Source of the DNA: Fibrobacteraceae bacterium
GTDB taxonomy: Bacteria > Fibrobacterota > Fibrobacteria > Fibrobacterales > Fibrobacteraceae
Assembly (NCBI GenBank): GCA_021443045.1
Contig: JABUUT010000062.1
Location: 4,437 to 16,532, forward strand
Length of the DNA stretch: 12,096 bases
Direction of reading: 5' to 3'
Position numbers and translations under genes: made by a program. A model generated the notes under the pieces. The model did not search any database and was not told the origin of the DNA. It saw only the letters and a program-made list of their open reading frames with translations. Shown one piece after another: positions 5,941-12,096 of this stretch (position 1 is the stretch's first letter; the number at the start of each line of letters is the position of its first letter).

Positions 5941-7407
5941 ATGGCTAACTATTTTCCTGTTATCGGTCTAGAAATACATTGCCAGCTTGCCACCAAAACA
6001 AAGATGTTCTGTGGCTGCGAAATTGAAGTGAATACCACCCCCAACAAGCATGTTTGCCCAGTTTGCCTGGGTATGCCTGGTGCCATGCCCGTTCCCAACA
6101 AGAAGGCTGTGGAATACGCCATCCGTCTGGGCCTCGCCCTGAACTGTGAAATTGACTTGAACGCCATGTGGACCCGCAAGAACTATTTTTACCCCGACCT
6201 TCCTAAGGGTTACCAAATTACTCAGACCGGTGGTTTGCCTGTTTATGACCACCCTATCTGCAAAAATGGTTGGATTGAAGTAACTAGAGCCGATGGTGTA
6301 ACCAAGCGTATTGGCATTACACGTATTCACATGGAAGAAGATGCTGGCAAGCTAATCCACGACATGAGTCCCACTGATAGCCATTTTGACGCAAACCGCT
6401 GTGGTACTCCTCTGTGCGAAATTGTCACCGAGCCCGACATTCGTTCCCCAGAAGAAGCTGTGCTTGCCCTCAAAAAAATTAAGCAGATTTTGGAATACAC
6501 TCAGGTTTCCAACGCCAACATGGAAAACGGCAACATGCGCTGCGACGGCAACATCAGCCTTCGCCCAAGCGAAGATGCCCCATTTGGCATCCGTGCCGAA
6601 ATCAAGAACCTGAACAGTTTCACAAACCTCGAAAAGGCCCTCTATGCCGAAATTTCTTTGCAGTCCCTTACCTTGGATGCCGGCAAGGAAGTGGAACAGT
6701 GCACCAAGCGCTACAACCCCGATACCGACAAGACTATTGTGATTCGTAGCAAGGAAGATGCCCACGACTACAAGTACTTCCCCGAGCCCGATATGGTTCG
6801 CCTGGTGACGGACCCCGCCTTTGTAGAAGAAATCCGCAGAACTTTGCCTGAACTTCCCGATGCCCGCCGTGCACGCTTCATGAGTGAATATGGCGTAACG
6901 GAATACGATGCCAGAGTGCTTACTGACGATCGGGACGTTAGCATTTGGTTTGACACAGCCGCAAAGAAGGTGGTGGACTCTGCTAAGAATGGTAAAATTC
7001 TGGCAAACTGGGTTATTTCGGAACTGCTACGTGAAGTGAAGGATTTGGAAGGCGGCCTTGCTGCGGTAAAGATTAAGCCGGAGCAGTTGGCTGTGCTGGT
7101 TAATAAAATTACCGACAACACCATTAGCGGTAAAATTGCAAAGACCGTTTTTGCCGAAATGTTCCAGACTGGTGATGATCCGGAAAAGATTATTAAGGAC
7201 AAGGGCTTGGTGCAAATTACCGATACCAGTGCCATTGAAGCCGTGGTTCGTGAAGTGGTGGCCGAAAACGCAGCCCAGTTTGCCGAATTCAAGGCTGGCA
7301 AGGTGGCGCTCAAGGGCTTCTTTGTGGGTATGTCTATGCGCAAGTCTGGCGGCAAGGCGAATCCCGGCTTGGTTAACCAGATTCTCGACAAACTTGCTGC
7401 GGAGTAA
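5941..7407 (+). CDS. gatB: Asp-tRNA(Asn)/Glu-tRNA(Gln) amidotransferase subunit B
   Basis: GatB is the tRNA-binding kinase-type subunit of GatCAB, which phosphorylates and then amidates Glu-tRNA(Gln) or Asp-tRNA(Asn) with ammonia supplied by GatA. Length is 488 residues, near the usual 475-490. The start MANYFPVIGLEIHCQL is the standard N-terminus and has GGAG at 5932-5935, five bases before the ATG. The catalytic cradle segment GLEIH (9-13), cysteine pairs C24/C26 and C39/C42 in the place of the zinc site of some GatB proteins, and VCLGMPGAMPVPN are present. The PROSITE-type signature FDANRCGTPLCEIVTEPD begins at about 149. The C-terminal YqeY-like tail domain runs from about 335 to the end. 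gatA and gatC are not in the window, so in this genome they are encoded apart from gatB. The gene sits within a same-strand run, and a small exported protein gene follows 24 bases later. Confidence 0.97.
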   Translation: MANYFPVIGLEIHCQLATKTKMFCGCEIEVNTTPNKHVCPVCLGMPGAMPVPNKKAVEYAIRLGLALNCEIDLNAMWTRKNYFYPDLPKGYQITQTGGLPVYDHPICKNGWIEVTRADGVTKRIGITRIHMEEDAGKLIHDMSPTDSHFDANRCGTPLCEIVTEPDIRSPEEAVLALKKIKQILEYTQVSNANMENGNMRCDGNISLRPSEDAPFGIRAEIKNLNSFTNLEKALYAEISLQSLTLDAGKEVEQCTKRYNPDTDKTIVIRSKEDAHDYKYFPEPDMVRLVTDPAFVEEIRRTLPELPDARRARFMSEYGVTEYDARVLTDDRDVSIWFDTAAKKVVDSAKNGKILANWVISELLREVKDLEGGLAAVKIKPEQLAVLVNKITDNTISGKIAKTVFAEMFQTGDDPEKIIKDKGLVQITDTSAIEAVVREVVAENAAQFAEFKAGKVALKGFFVGMSMRKSGGKANPGLVNQILDKLAAE

Positions 7408-7431
7408 TTGGTGGTTGTTTTTCGGTGGCTT

Positions 7432-7773
7432 ATGGCCGGAAAACGGCTGACTGTTGTTTTTGCCTTGATGGCCGTGCTGTTGGGCACGGCACCATCTTTT
7501 GCCGCCGACTTGACCTCTACGACGCAACCGAACAAATGCGATTCCCTGCATATTAGCACGTTGAACATGACGGACCAAGAAATTGCTGATATTTGCGGGA
7601 TTGATTCTACGAAACTCTCACAGGGTCCAACACTCCAGGAATTAAACGAAGAGGATCCTTCGTACATTAAGAGGGACTACAACCACCGACAACAGGTGAT
7701 TGTGGGCAGTGTGGTGATGCTTTGCATTGCCGTTGCCATGGTACTCATGAACAATTATAACCCGAAACGCTGA
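7432..7773 (+). CDS. Small exported protein with C-terminal membrane span, 113 aa
   Basis: I do not recognise this protein. The ATG at 7432 gives a textbook signal peptide (MAGKRLTVVFALMAVLLGTAPSFA, cut before ADL). In-frame TTG/GTG codons at 7408 and 7411, touching the gatB stop, are less likely. The middle is short and polar (CDSLHISTLNMTDQEIADIC with two cysteines, then an acidic stretch). The C-terminus is one membrane span (VIVGSVVMLCIAVAMVLM) followed by NNYNPKR. If the N-terminal signal is cleaved, the middle faces outward and the tail stays inside. Its last codons and stop (from 7748) are the left copy of the 29-bp direct repeat, so an insertion appears to have happened at the 3' end of this gene while keeping the reading frame intact. 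Confidence 0.72.
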   Translation: MAGKRLTVVFALMAVLLGTAPSFAADLTSTTQPNKCDSLHISTLNMTDQEIADICGIDSTKLSQGPTLQELNEEDPSYIKRDYNHRQQVIVGSVVMLCIAVAMVLMNNYNPKR

Positions 7774-7776
7774 CAG
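7748..7776 (+). repeat. Left copy of 29-bp direct repeat (putative attL)
   Basis: The 29 bases from TGAACAATTATAA to ACGCTGACAG are identical to 12009-12037. This copy spans the last residues, stop codon and three further bases of the 113-residue gene. With one single-base gap, similarity extends three bases further left (TCA). Site-specific integrases often use the 3' end of a gene and rebuild it, which is the arrangement seen here. Confidence 0.85.
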
Positions 7777-8067
7777 AAACTTGCAGATACCTAAAAACGC
7801 CAAAATTTTACAAAAAACTCCAATTTTTAAAAAATTACATCTTTCAATTTCGCTTATGTAGTGTTACTTTTGGACGAAAACCGTCACTCCTACGTCACTC
7901 GAAAATGACACTGGAGGGCATCGGAGAAGTCCATGAGTAAGGTCCGTGAAACAGTGAGTTAAATTGAAGGTGACTATACTTTGGCAGAGTAGTTCGAAGT
8001 GGTCGGGAGATTCGGCTTTATTTGCATGTACTTTTACCTACTTATCAAATCTGGGTATAGTCTAGGT
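7777..8067. other. Non-coding leader region of the cassette, with nested imperfect hairpin
   Basis: I see no gene in this stretch. 7777-7860 is very AT-rich. From 7871 to 7933 the bases can pair as one long interrupted stem: TGGAC 7871-7875 with GTCCA 7929-7933, CCG 7881-7883 with CGG 7922-7924, CTCC 7887-7890 with GGAG 7913-7916, and GTCA 7894-7897 with TGAC 7906-7909. An eight-base loop CTCGAAAA closes it, with small internal loops between the stems. The order and near-symmetry of the loops suggest a structured RNA or leader, but no known riboswitch or small-RNA family is recognised. A long open frame from 7999 through here to the lipoprotein is not translated as far as I can judge. Confidence 0.4.
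8033..8061 (+). promoter_or_regulatory. Candidate promoter of the three-gene cassette operon
   Basis: TTTACC (8033-8038), a 17-bp spacer and TATAGT (8056-8061) would start transcription near 8068, about 54 bases before the lipoprotein ATG at 8122. Another -10-like TATACT at 7975-7980 lacks a matching -35. The call rests on hexamers and spacing only. Confidence 0.35.
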
Positions 8068-8121
8068 TTTATTTCGTTAAATACAAACTTATTTTTTATC
8101 TTTTTTCAAAAGAAGGTTATT

Positions 8122-8529
8122 ATGTTTCTAAAAAAATTAATACAAGCCCTATTCTTGTGTGGAATGCTTTTTGGATGTTCAGACCAGAAGGATGTGTCTA
8201 ACGATTTCAATAAAAGTCAAAATGAAATCGTCTCATTGGAGAAAAAAAAGAACAACGATGCTAATCAGTCGGGTATGCAGAAAGGAACAGAAAATGCGAG
8301 GATTGTGACTTACTGCAAAAATATAGTTAGATGTGTAGATTCGTTGAATACAATTGTTGAAAAAAATTTAGACAGCTTAAAACAAACAGATAAGTTTAAA
8401 GTTCTTATGAATGAGTATGCAAAAAAAAATGATTCTCTAGAACAAAATAAGCTGTTGTCATCACAGCCTAGATATCCACATCCAGAAGGTGTTCTCCGAC
8501 TTCTTATAATCCAAAAATTGTTGGAGTAA
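8122..8529 (+). CDS. Putative lipoprotein, 135 aa
   Basis: The ATG at 8122 has AGAAGG at 8111-8116, five bases before it, and gives a lipoprotein signal (MFLKKLIQALFLCGMLFGC) with lipobox LFGC and the modified cysteine at residue 19. The open frame reaches back to 7999, but that extension is not signal-like. The mature part is Lys/Asn/Asp/Ser-rich and predicted helical (LNTIVEKNLDSLKQTDKFKV; MNEYAKKNDSLEQNK), with two further cysteines in TYCKNIVRCVDS. It ends RLLIIQKLLE. No family is recognised. Its last codons hold the GGAG (8523-8526) that serves the next gene, which begins five bases after its stop. It is therefore the first gene of the cassette operon, and it may anchor or assist the large secreted protein, which is an inference from position only. 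Confidence 0.72.
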   Translation: MFLKKLIQALFLCGMLFGCSDQKDVSNDFNKSQNEIVSLEKKKNNDANQSGMQKGTENARIVTYCKNIVRCVDSLNTIVEKNLDSLKQTDKFKVLMNEYAKKNDSLEQNKLLSSQPRYPHPEGVLRLLIIQKLLE

Positions 8530-8534
8530 AAGGA

Positions 8535-11435
8535 ATGAGAAGATTAGTTTTAATTTTTTTGTTGACAATTGTGCTTTTAGCAGAAGCGGCAACACATTGC
8601 GAAAGTCTTGACCAATATGTAAATCTAGGTTATGATGTCGAAAATGTAAAAAATGCAGTTCTGGCAAATCTAGAGCAGGACTTTCGTCAACAATGTGTAC
8701 AAGCCACAGGCTCCAGTGACATCTTCTTTTATTCTGGAGAATGGGTTAAGACCTGTGAGGGCCAATCAGGTTCGAAAACAGGATATATAAAATCTGTGGT
8801 CCGATGCGACTTCTGTGATGGGGCAAATATACAATTGCAATTACAGATGGAAGAATCCTTCTGTAATGCAGAATGCAAAAAGAAAAATGCAACCTGTATG
8901 AGGATGGCTTCCGGCTGGGGTGGTGAAATAGTTAAGATAAATCCAAACGGTGGTGATTGTGGTGCGTTTGACCCTACTCTTCCAAACTGTTCAGAATCAA
9001 GTTCCTCTGAAATAGAGCGATCATCCTCATCGGAAAAACAAAGTAGTTCTTCGCTCACATCTTCAAGTTCGATAATGGAGAGTTCTTCTTCAGAAGAATT
9101 TTTAGAGTCTTCTAGTTCAGAAAAAATAGATTCTTCATCCAGCGAAGAAAAAGATGGTAGTTCTAGTAGTGAGGAGAGCTGTGGAGAAGGCGGGGACCAC
9201 TGTGGTGGTTCAAGTGATTCGGGTGGTGGGGCATACTGTCAAATTGATGATGACAATTGGGAAACATTGTCCCGTTTACCAAACATTCATAGAGACATTT
9301 ATTATGTAGCCCCCTATATGATAAATAGGGATAATGCATATTTGCAAAATTGTTATTGTACTGGAACACGGGCTGTTGCATGTGACTTTGCAAATTTTGG
9401 ACTTGTACAAGGCTACGAACCGGTATCGATGCCTTTATGCGGTCTTCGAGAAGGTTATTGGTGCAAAGGAATACCAGAAGGATTTTGTGATTACACTGGT
9501 GTCACAACAAGAATATACTATTCCGATTCTCCAGAAGCCGTCGGATTTTCTTGGGGTGCGGCAAATTTTGACAATTCCGGAAATGTACTTCCTATAGAAA
9601 CTGAATGGCAAACTGTTTTTTTGAATCATAATGGAATAATCTCACACCAATTTTCCATTAGACATCTTCTTCCAACGAATATTCTGTATTACGATTTGGA
9701 GGACATTGTCCGTGAAGCACTTCCGGATTTCCCTGACATGGACAAGCTTGTGGCCTATTGTATGGGGGAATGGATACCTCATGATGACGATTGCTTTGGA
9801 ACTGAAATTGAAGCTGGTGCAGTACAACAAGATTCGTCTGACCGCTGTGCTATATCTTTTGGCATTCCTCATTATGCGACCGAACTTTCTAATCGCGGAT
9901 GGTGCGTTGTTGGTGAATGCGAAGCGGCGGAGCCCTATTCTAGTGCGGAAGAAAGTTCAAGTTCTTTCACACAAAGTTCTTGTTCAGTAGAAGAGTCTTC
10001 ATCTTCTGTCGTTGAGTCCAGTTCCAGCATCACCGACGAAAGTAGTTCTTCCAGTACAAAAACGGAACCATTTGTTGCTGGAGAGAATCAGGTTTACACT
10101 CCGGACCAAATCTTCAATTCCGGCTTACAGAATATGGAACAAGGTAAGTGTTACTCCTTGAACCCAGATAGAGGTGTTATTAGCGGATGGAACATTGGTT
10201 ATAATGCAGAAGACCCGTGGTGGTGGCGAGAAGTAGATTGCGCCACCGGTGAAAAGCCGATTGAAAAAGGAATTGGCATTTGTGCGGCATTTCCTGGAAC
10301 TAAGCCAACGAAAACCTCCTCCTGTTATGCTTACAACGGCTCCTGTTACAAATGTGATGATAGCAGGGACTATGTGGATTGTAATGCAGATTGGCTGTGG
10401 AAATACAACTTCCCATACCATGATTGGTTTAAGCAGGTTGATTGTTATGAATCATTCGAGAATGACGATAATTTGAACGCTATAACAGGAAAATGTATGG
10501 ACGAAGGCATGTTAATGAAGAAAGCGTATAATACATATCAACTTGTTGATACAGAATCTTCATACTCGGTAGATTATTTACCTCCTGTGAAGAAATTCGA
10601 TGTTCTTGGACGTTGCGGAGCGTACAAATACGCCTCTAACGTGGCATTGTATCAGAAACGTTCTCCTGTTCCTAAAATAGATACTGAATTTGATAACTCT
10701 TTTGTTCCGAAATCAATAAAAGTCAATAGTAAAGACTATTGCTATAGAGATTCGTTTGGTAAATGGATTTGTAATATCAGTAAGAAAACATTAGAAAAAA
10801 GAGTTTATTCATTAAGTGAATTTGTCGATCAATCAAGATGTGATATAAAGAAAGGTCATGATTATTGGTACTACGTTAAAGATGGTGAGTCTACAACCTA
10901 TGTTGGCGGAGTAACATGTGCATGGCCCGCCGTAGAATTAGTTTTCGAAAAAATATCGCATAAGAATAATTTAGTGTATTCATACGGGAAAGAAGTTGGA
11001 GCAAAGGCTTCTGTTACATATAGAGTAACGTCACATACTACATTAGGCGAAAATAATCATATAATCATGAAAGCTGGAGATACTTTTTCGGACGGTCACA
11101 TCGTTTCTGCACAGGAAGAAAACACCTATGAAAAACACGAACAAGGCCACGAATTCTACAATGGCTGCATTAAATTTGTTGAAATGAACATAAAAAAGAC
11201 GTTCGAATGTACAGTAGAATTTTCTAAACAGATGTCAGATATCGATAAAACGAGCTTTATCAACAATATGGTTGATGAAGAATTTAACACAATACATGAT
11301 AATGATATAAATGTTTATTTGGAGGATGCTTTAAACAAAGCTCAGAAAAAAATCGACCAATTTGGAGATCTTTTTCATGCTAATTTTGGTTTAGGAGGTT
11401 TCAGTGATAAAGGATATACGTGTCCTCAAATTTAA
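8535..11435 (+). CDS. Large Cys-rich secreted multidomain protein with Ser-rich linkers and HExxH motif
   Basis: The protein has 966 residues. A signal peptide (MRRLVLIFLLTIVLLAEA, cut before ATHC) directs export. Ser/Glu-rich linkers at about 153-215 and 469-511 (SSSSE blocks) divide it. Domain 1 (about 19-152) and domain 2 (about 216-466) are cysteine-rich with no recognised family. Domain 3 (about 515-700) is rich in Cys/Trp/Tyr (DPWWWREVDC, CYAYNGSCYKCDD). The C-terminal part (about 790-966) contains EKHEQGHEFYNG, a zinc-peptidase HExxH motif with H868, E869 and H872. The HEQGH form and the preceding beta-rich region recall DUF922-type predicted secreted proteases, but that link is tentative. 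It has about 40 cysteines, so disulfide-stabilised extracellular domains are likely. The linkers resemble those of Fibrobacter surface enzymes, though no glycoside hydrolase, CBM or FISUMP domain is evident. GGAG at 8523-8526 lies eight bases before the start. The 3' end overlaps the next gene by 32 bases. Confidence 0.82.
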   Translation: MRRLVLIFLLTIVLLAEAATHCESLDQYVNLGYDVENVKNAVLANLEQDFRQQCVQATGSSDIFFYSGEWVKTCEGQSGSKTGYIKSVVRCDFCDGANIQLQLQMEESFCNAECKKKNATCMRMASGWGGEIVKINPNGGDCGAFDPTLPNCSESSSSEIERSSSSEKQSSSSLTSSSSIMESSSSEEFLESSSSEKIDSSSSEEKDGSSSSEESCGEGGDHCGGSSDSGGGAYCQIDDDNWETLSRLPNIHRDIYYVAPYMINRDNAYLQNCYCTGTRAVACDFANFGLVQGYEPVSMPLCGLREGYWCKGIPEGFCDYTGVTTRIYYSDSPEAVGFSWGAANFDNSGNVLPIETEWQTVFLNHNGIISHQFSIRHLLPTNILYYDLEDIVREALPDFPDMDKLVAYCMGEWIPHDDDCFGTEIEAGAVQQDSSDRCAISFGIPHYATELSNRGWCVVGECEAAEPYSSAEESSSSFTQSSCSVEESSSSVVESSSSITDESSSSSTKTEPFVAGENQVYTPDQIFNSGLQNMEQGKCYSLNPDRGVISGWNIGYNAEDPWWWREVDCATGEKPIEKGIGICAAFPGTKPTKTSSCYAYNGSCYKCDDSRDYVDCNADWLWKYNFPYHDWFKQVDCYESFENDDNLNAITGKCMDEGMLMKKAYNTYQLVDTESSYSVDYLPPVKKFDVLGRCGAYKYASNVALYQKRSPVPKIDTEFDNSFVPKSIKVNSKDYCYRDSFGKWICNISKKTLEKRVYSLSEFVDQSRCDIKKGHDYWYYVKDGESTTYVGGVTCAWPAVELVFEKISHKNNLVYSYGKEVGAKASVTYRVTSHTTLGENNHIIMKAGDTFSDGHIVSAQEENTYEKHEQGHEFYNGCIKFVEMNIKKTFECTVEFSKQMSDIDKTSFINNMVDEEFNTIHDNDINVYLEDALNKAQKKIDQFGDLFHANFGLGGFSDKGYTCPQI

Positions 11436-12000
11436 ATGGGTTTTATTAGCATTTTGTCTTGCTTTATTTGTGCAAAAAGTACTTTCTCAAACGGAGAACG
11501 TGCTGGGTGAATATTGTTTTGACCAAGATACCAATAACAATTCAGACCAATGGGTTTTGTTAAAGTATAAGGGTGGAGTAGAACCCTTATTTTCCTACAC
11601 CAATTGCTCATTCTCCTGGAAGTATGCCATACTACCGGATTATGATTACTTTTTTTCAGGTCCATCGAAGATTGTGTCGAATTTAGATTTCAATGAAAAT
11701 AAGCCGGCGAAATGCGCAGGCAATGTTTCAAAAAAATTGGTCAATATATCTTTCGAAAAAATTCCATGGTTTTTAAAAACACAAAAACTGGAAACAGACA
11801 GCATCTTTGGTCATTACTTTAAAATAAATTGGGAAGTCAGTTATGATTCCAGCTATATTCGCCATCATAAGAATGGTGCTGCAAGGTTTCTCATTTCTGG
11901 ATTCTGCACTAAGGAACAGATTGCATGGATTCAGAATCGCAACAAAGTGAAAAGCAAAACTGGTGTCAATCCGCAAAATATAGAACTTGACTCAAAGTAG
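11404..12000 (+). CDS. Exported protein of unknown function, 198 aa
   Basis: The start is GTG at 11404, fixed by a perfect AGGAGG (11393-11398) five bases upstream, inside the preceding gene. The 32-base overlap implies coupled translation. The N-terminus MIKDIRVLKFKWVLLAFCLALFVQKVLS is a signal peptide probably cut before QTE. The mature part (about 170 residues) has four cysteines (EYCFDQD, TNCSFSW, AKCAGN, GFCTKEQ) and is rich in aromatics, suggesting a small disulfide-bonded extracytoplasmic domain. Its C-terminus is polar (NKVKSKTGVNPQNIELDSK). No family is recognised. It is the last gene of the cassette. Its stop at 11998-12000 lies eight bases before the right 29-bp repeat, so the gene is complete and closely fitted to the boundary. 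Position suggests a partner, inhibitor or chaperone of the 966-residue protein, but nothing in the sequence proves it. Confidence 0.72.
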   Translation: MIKDIRVLKFKWVLLAFCLALFVQKVLSQTENVLGEYCFDQDTNNNSDQWVLLKYKGGVEPLFSYTNCSFSWKYAILPDYDYFFSGPSKIVSNLDFNENKPAKCAGNVSKKLVNISFEKIPWFLKTQKLETDSIFGHYFKINWEVSYDSSYIRHHKNGAARFLISGFCTKEQIAWIQNRNKVKSKTGVNPQNIELDSK

Positions 12001-12008
12001 GTTTTCAT

Positions 12009-12037
12009 TGAACAATTATAACCCGAAACGCTGACAG
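12009..12037 (+). repeat. Right copy of 29-bp direct repeat (putative attR)
   Basis: This copy is identical to 7748-7776. It lies outside any gene, eight bases after the stop of the last cassette gene, and 19 bases before the ATG at 12057. In frame it would again encode the tail NNYNPKR and a stop, though no gene runs into it, which is what a displaced gene end looks like. Confidence 0.85.
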
Positions 12038-12056
12038 TTGGGTTTTGGAGGTTTCC

Positions 12057-12096
12057 ATGAATGTGAATTTGTTTAAAATGCAACCCTTGGTAGTTG
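12057..12096 (+). CDS. Start of a gene running off the window (unidentified)
   Basis: A good Shine-Dalgarno (GGAGG at 12047-12051) lies five bases before the ATG at 12057, and the frame is open to the window end, reading MNVNLFKMQPLVV. Thirteen codons are too few to name it. The hydrophobic PLVV could begin a membrane span. It was probably the direct downstream neighbour of the 113-residue gene before the cassette inserted. Confidence 0.55.
   Translation, partial: MNVNLFKMQPLVV

Larger units (their letters stand above)
7777..12037. mobile_element. Putative inserted cassette of about 4.26 kb bounded by 29-bp direct repeats
   Basis: This region separates the 113-residue gene from the next plus-strand gene, whose ribosome binding site follows the right repeat at once. 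Removing one repeat plus the region between would leave a compact native order (gatB, 113-residue gene, next gene) with about 50 bases between stop and start. The contents are a leader region and three packed genes, all for exported proteins. The genes are visibly AT-richer than gatB: for example 10681-10740 has 15 G/C of 60, against 36 of 60 at 6541-6600. No integrase, transposase or inverted terminal repeat was found inside. It may therefore be moved in trans, may have lost its recombinase, or may come from a recombination event not involving an integrase. Confidence 0.6.

Noticed and set aside
6768..7667. 299-codon minus-strand frame over gatB and the next gene
   Set aside because: It lies opposite an unmistakable GatB sequence and is a Ser/Thr-rich shadow product without any start signal or domain.
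7931..8010. Possible pseudogene starting MSKVRETVS with in-frame stops
   Set aside because: A ribosome-binding-like GGAG precedes an ATG at 7932, but only nine codons follow before a stop and no family match is evident, so it is most likely chance within the leader.
7999..8121. Extension of the lipoprotein gene upstream to GTG 7999
   Set aside because: The extra 41 residues lack a start signal, while the ATG at 8122 has a good ribosome binding site and a perfect lipobox at the right distance.
8994..9180. Microsatellite or CRISPR-like array in the serine-rich region
   Set aside because: Repeats are only at protein level. Serine codons vary and there are no regular spacers or constant DNA repeat units.
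12009..12037. The 29-bp repeat as a XerCD dif-like site
   Set aside because: The reverse strand contains TTTCG followed by TTATAA, but the two arms and the central spacing of a dif site (28 bp, partly palindromic) are not matched.
1..12096. tRNA or rRNA genes, known riboswitches, CRISPR arrays, replication origin
   Set aside because: I looked for their characteristic motifs on both strands and saw none that I could support by eye. A tRNAscan/Infernal run would settle this.

Overview
The window looks like a chromosomal segment of a Fibrobacter-type bacterium. The main clue is a large secreted protein whose domains are joined by runs of serine and glutamate (SSSSE), the linker style of Fibrobacter extracellular proteins. 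Other clues are many exported proteins without recognised families, an outer-membrane barrel protein (a diderm cell) and the GatB route to amide aminoacyl-tRNAs. The assignment is an inference from protein style, not from a marker gene.

Left part (1-2480): the 3' third of mfd (transcription-repair coupling factor) is cut by the window edge and converges on a TatD-family metal-dependent hydrolase on the minus strand. Divergent from the hydrolase is a 64-residue gene with a strong ribosome binding site. Behind it lies a 165-bp palindromic element with terminal inverted repeats flanked by TA, which looks like a MITE. A strong hairpin terminator that can act in both directions follows.

Middle part (2482-7773): a minus-strand gene encodes an outer-membrane beta-barrel protein with a long Ala/Pro/Lys/Glu-rich periplasmic stretch. 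Divergent from it runs a tight plus-strand series: an exported lysine-tract protein, a PIN-domain protein, a small membrane protein, gatB and a small exported single-span protein.

Right part (7774-12096): a 29-bp sequence covering the last codons and stop of the small membrane-anchored gene (7748-7776) is repeated perfectly at 12009-12037, just before the next gene (start 12057). The roughly 4.26 kb between the copies is AT-richer and reads as an inserted cassette. It holds a leader with a nested imperfect hairpin and a candidate promoter, then three tightly packed, translationally linked genes for exported proteins: a lipoprotein, a 966-residue Cys-rich protein with Ser-rich linkers and a C-terminal HEQGH (HExxH) motif, and a 198-residue exported protein. 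No integrase or transposase lies inside. This 3'-end-restoring insertion with an all-secreted cargo is the most interesting item in the window.
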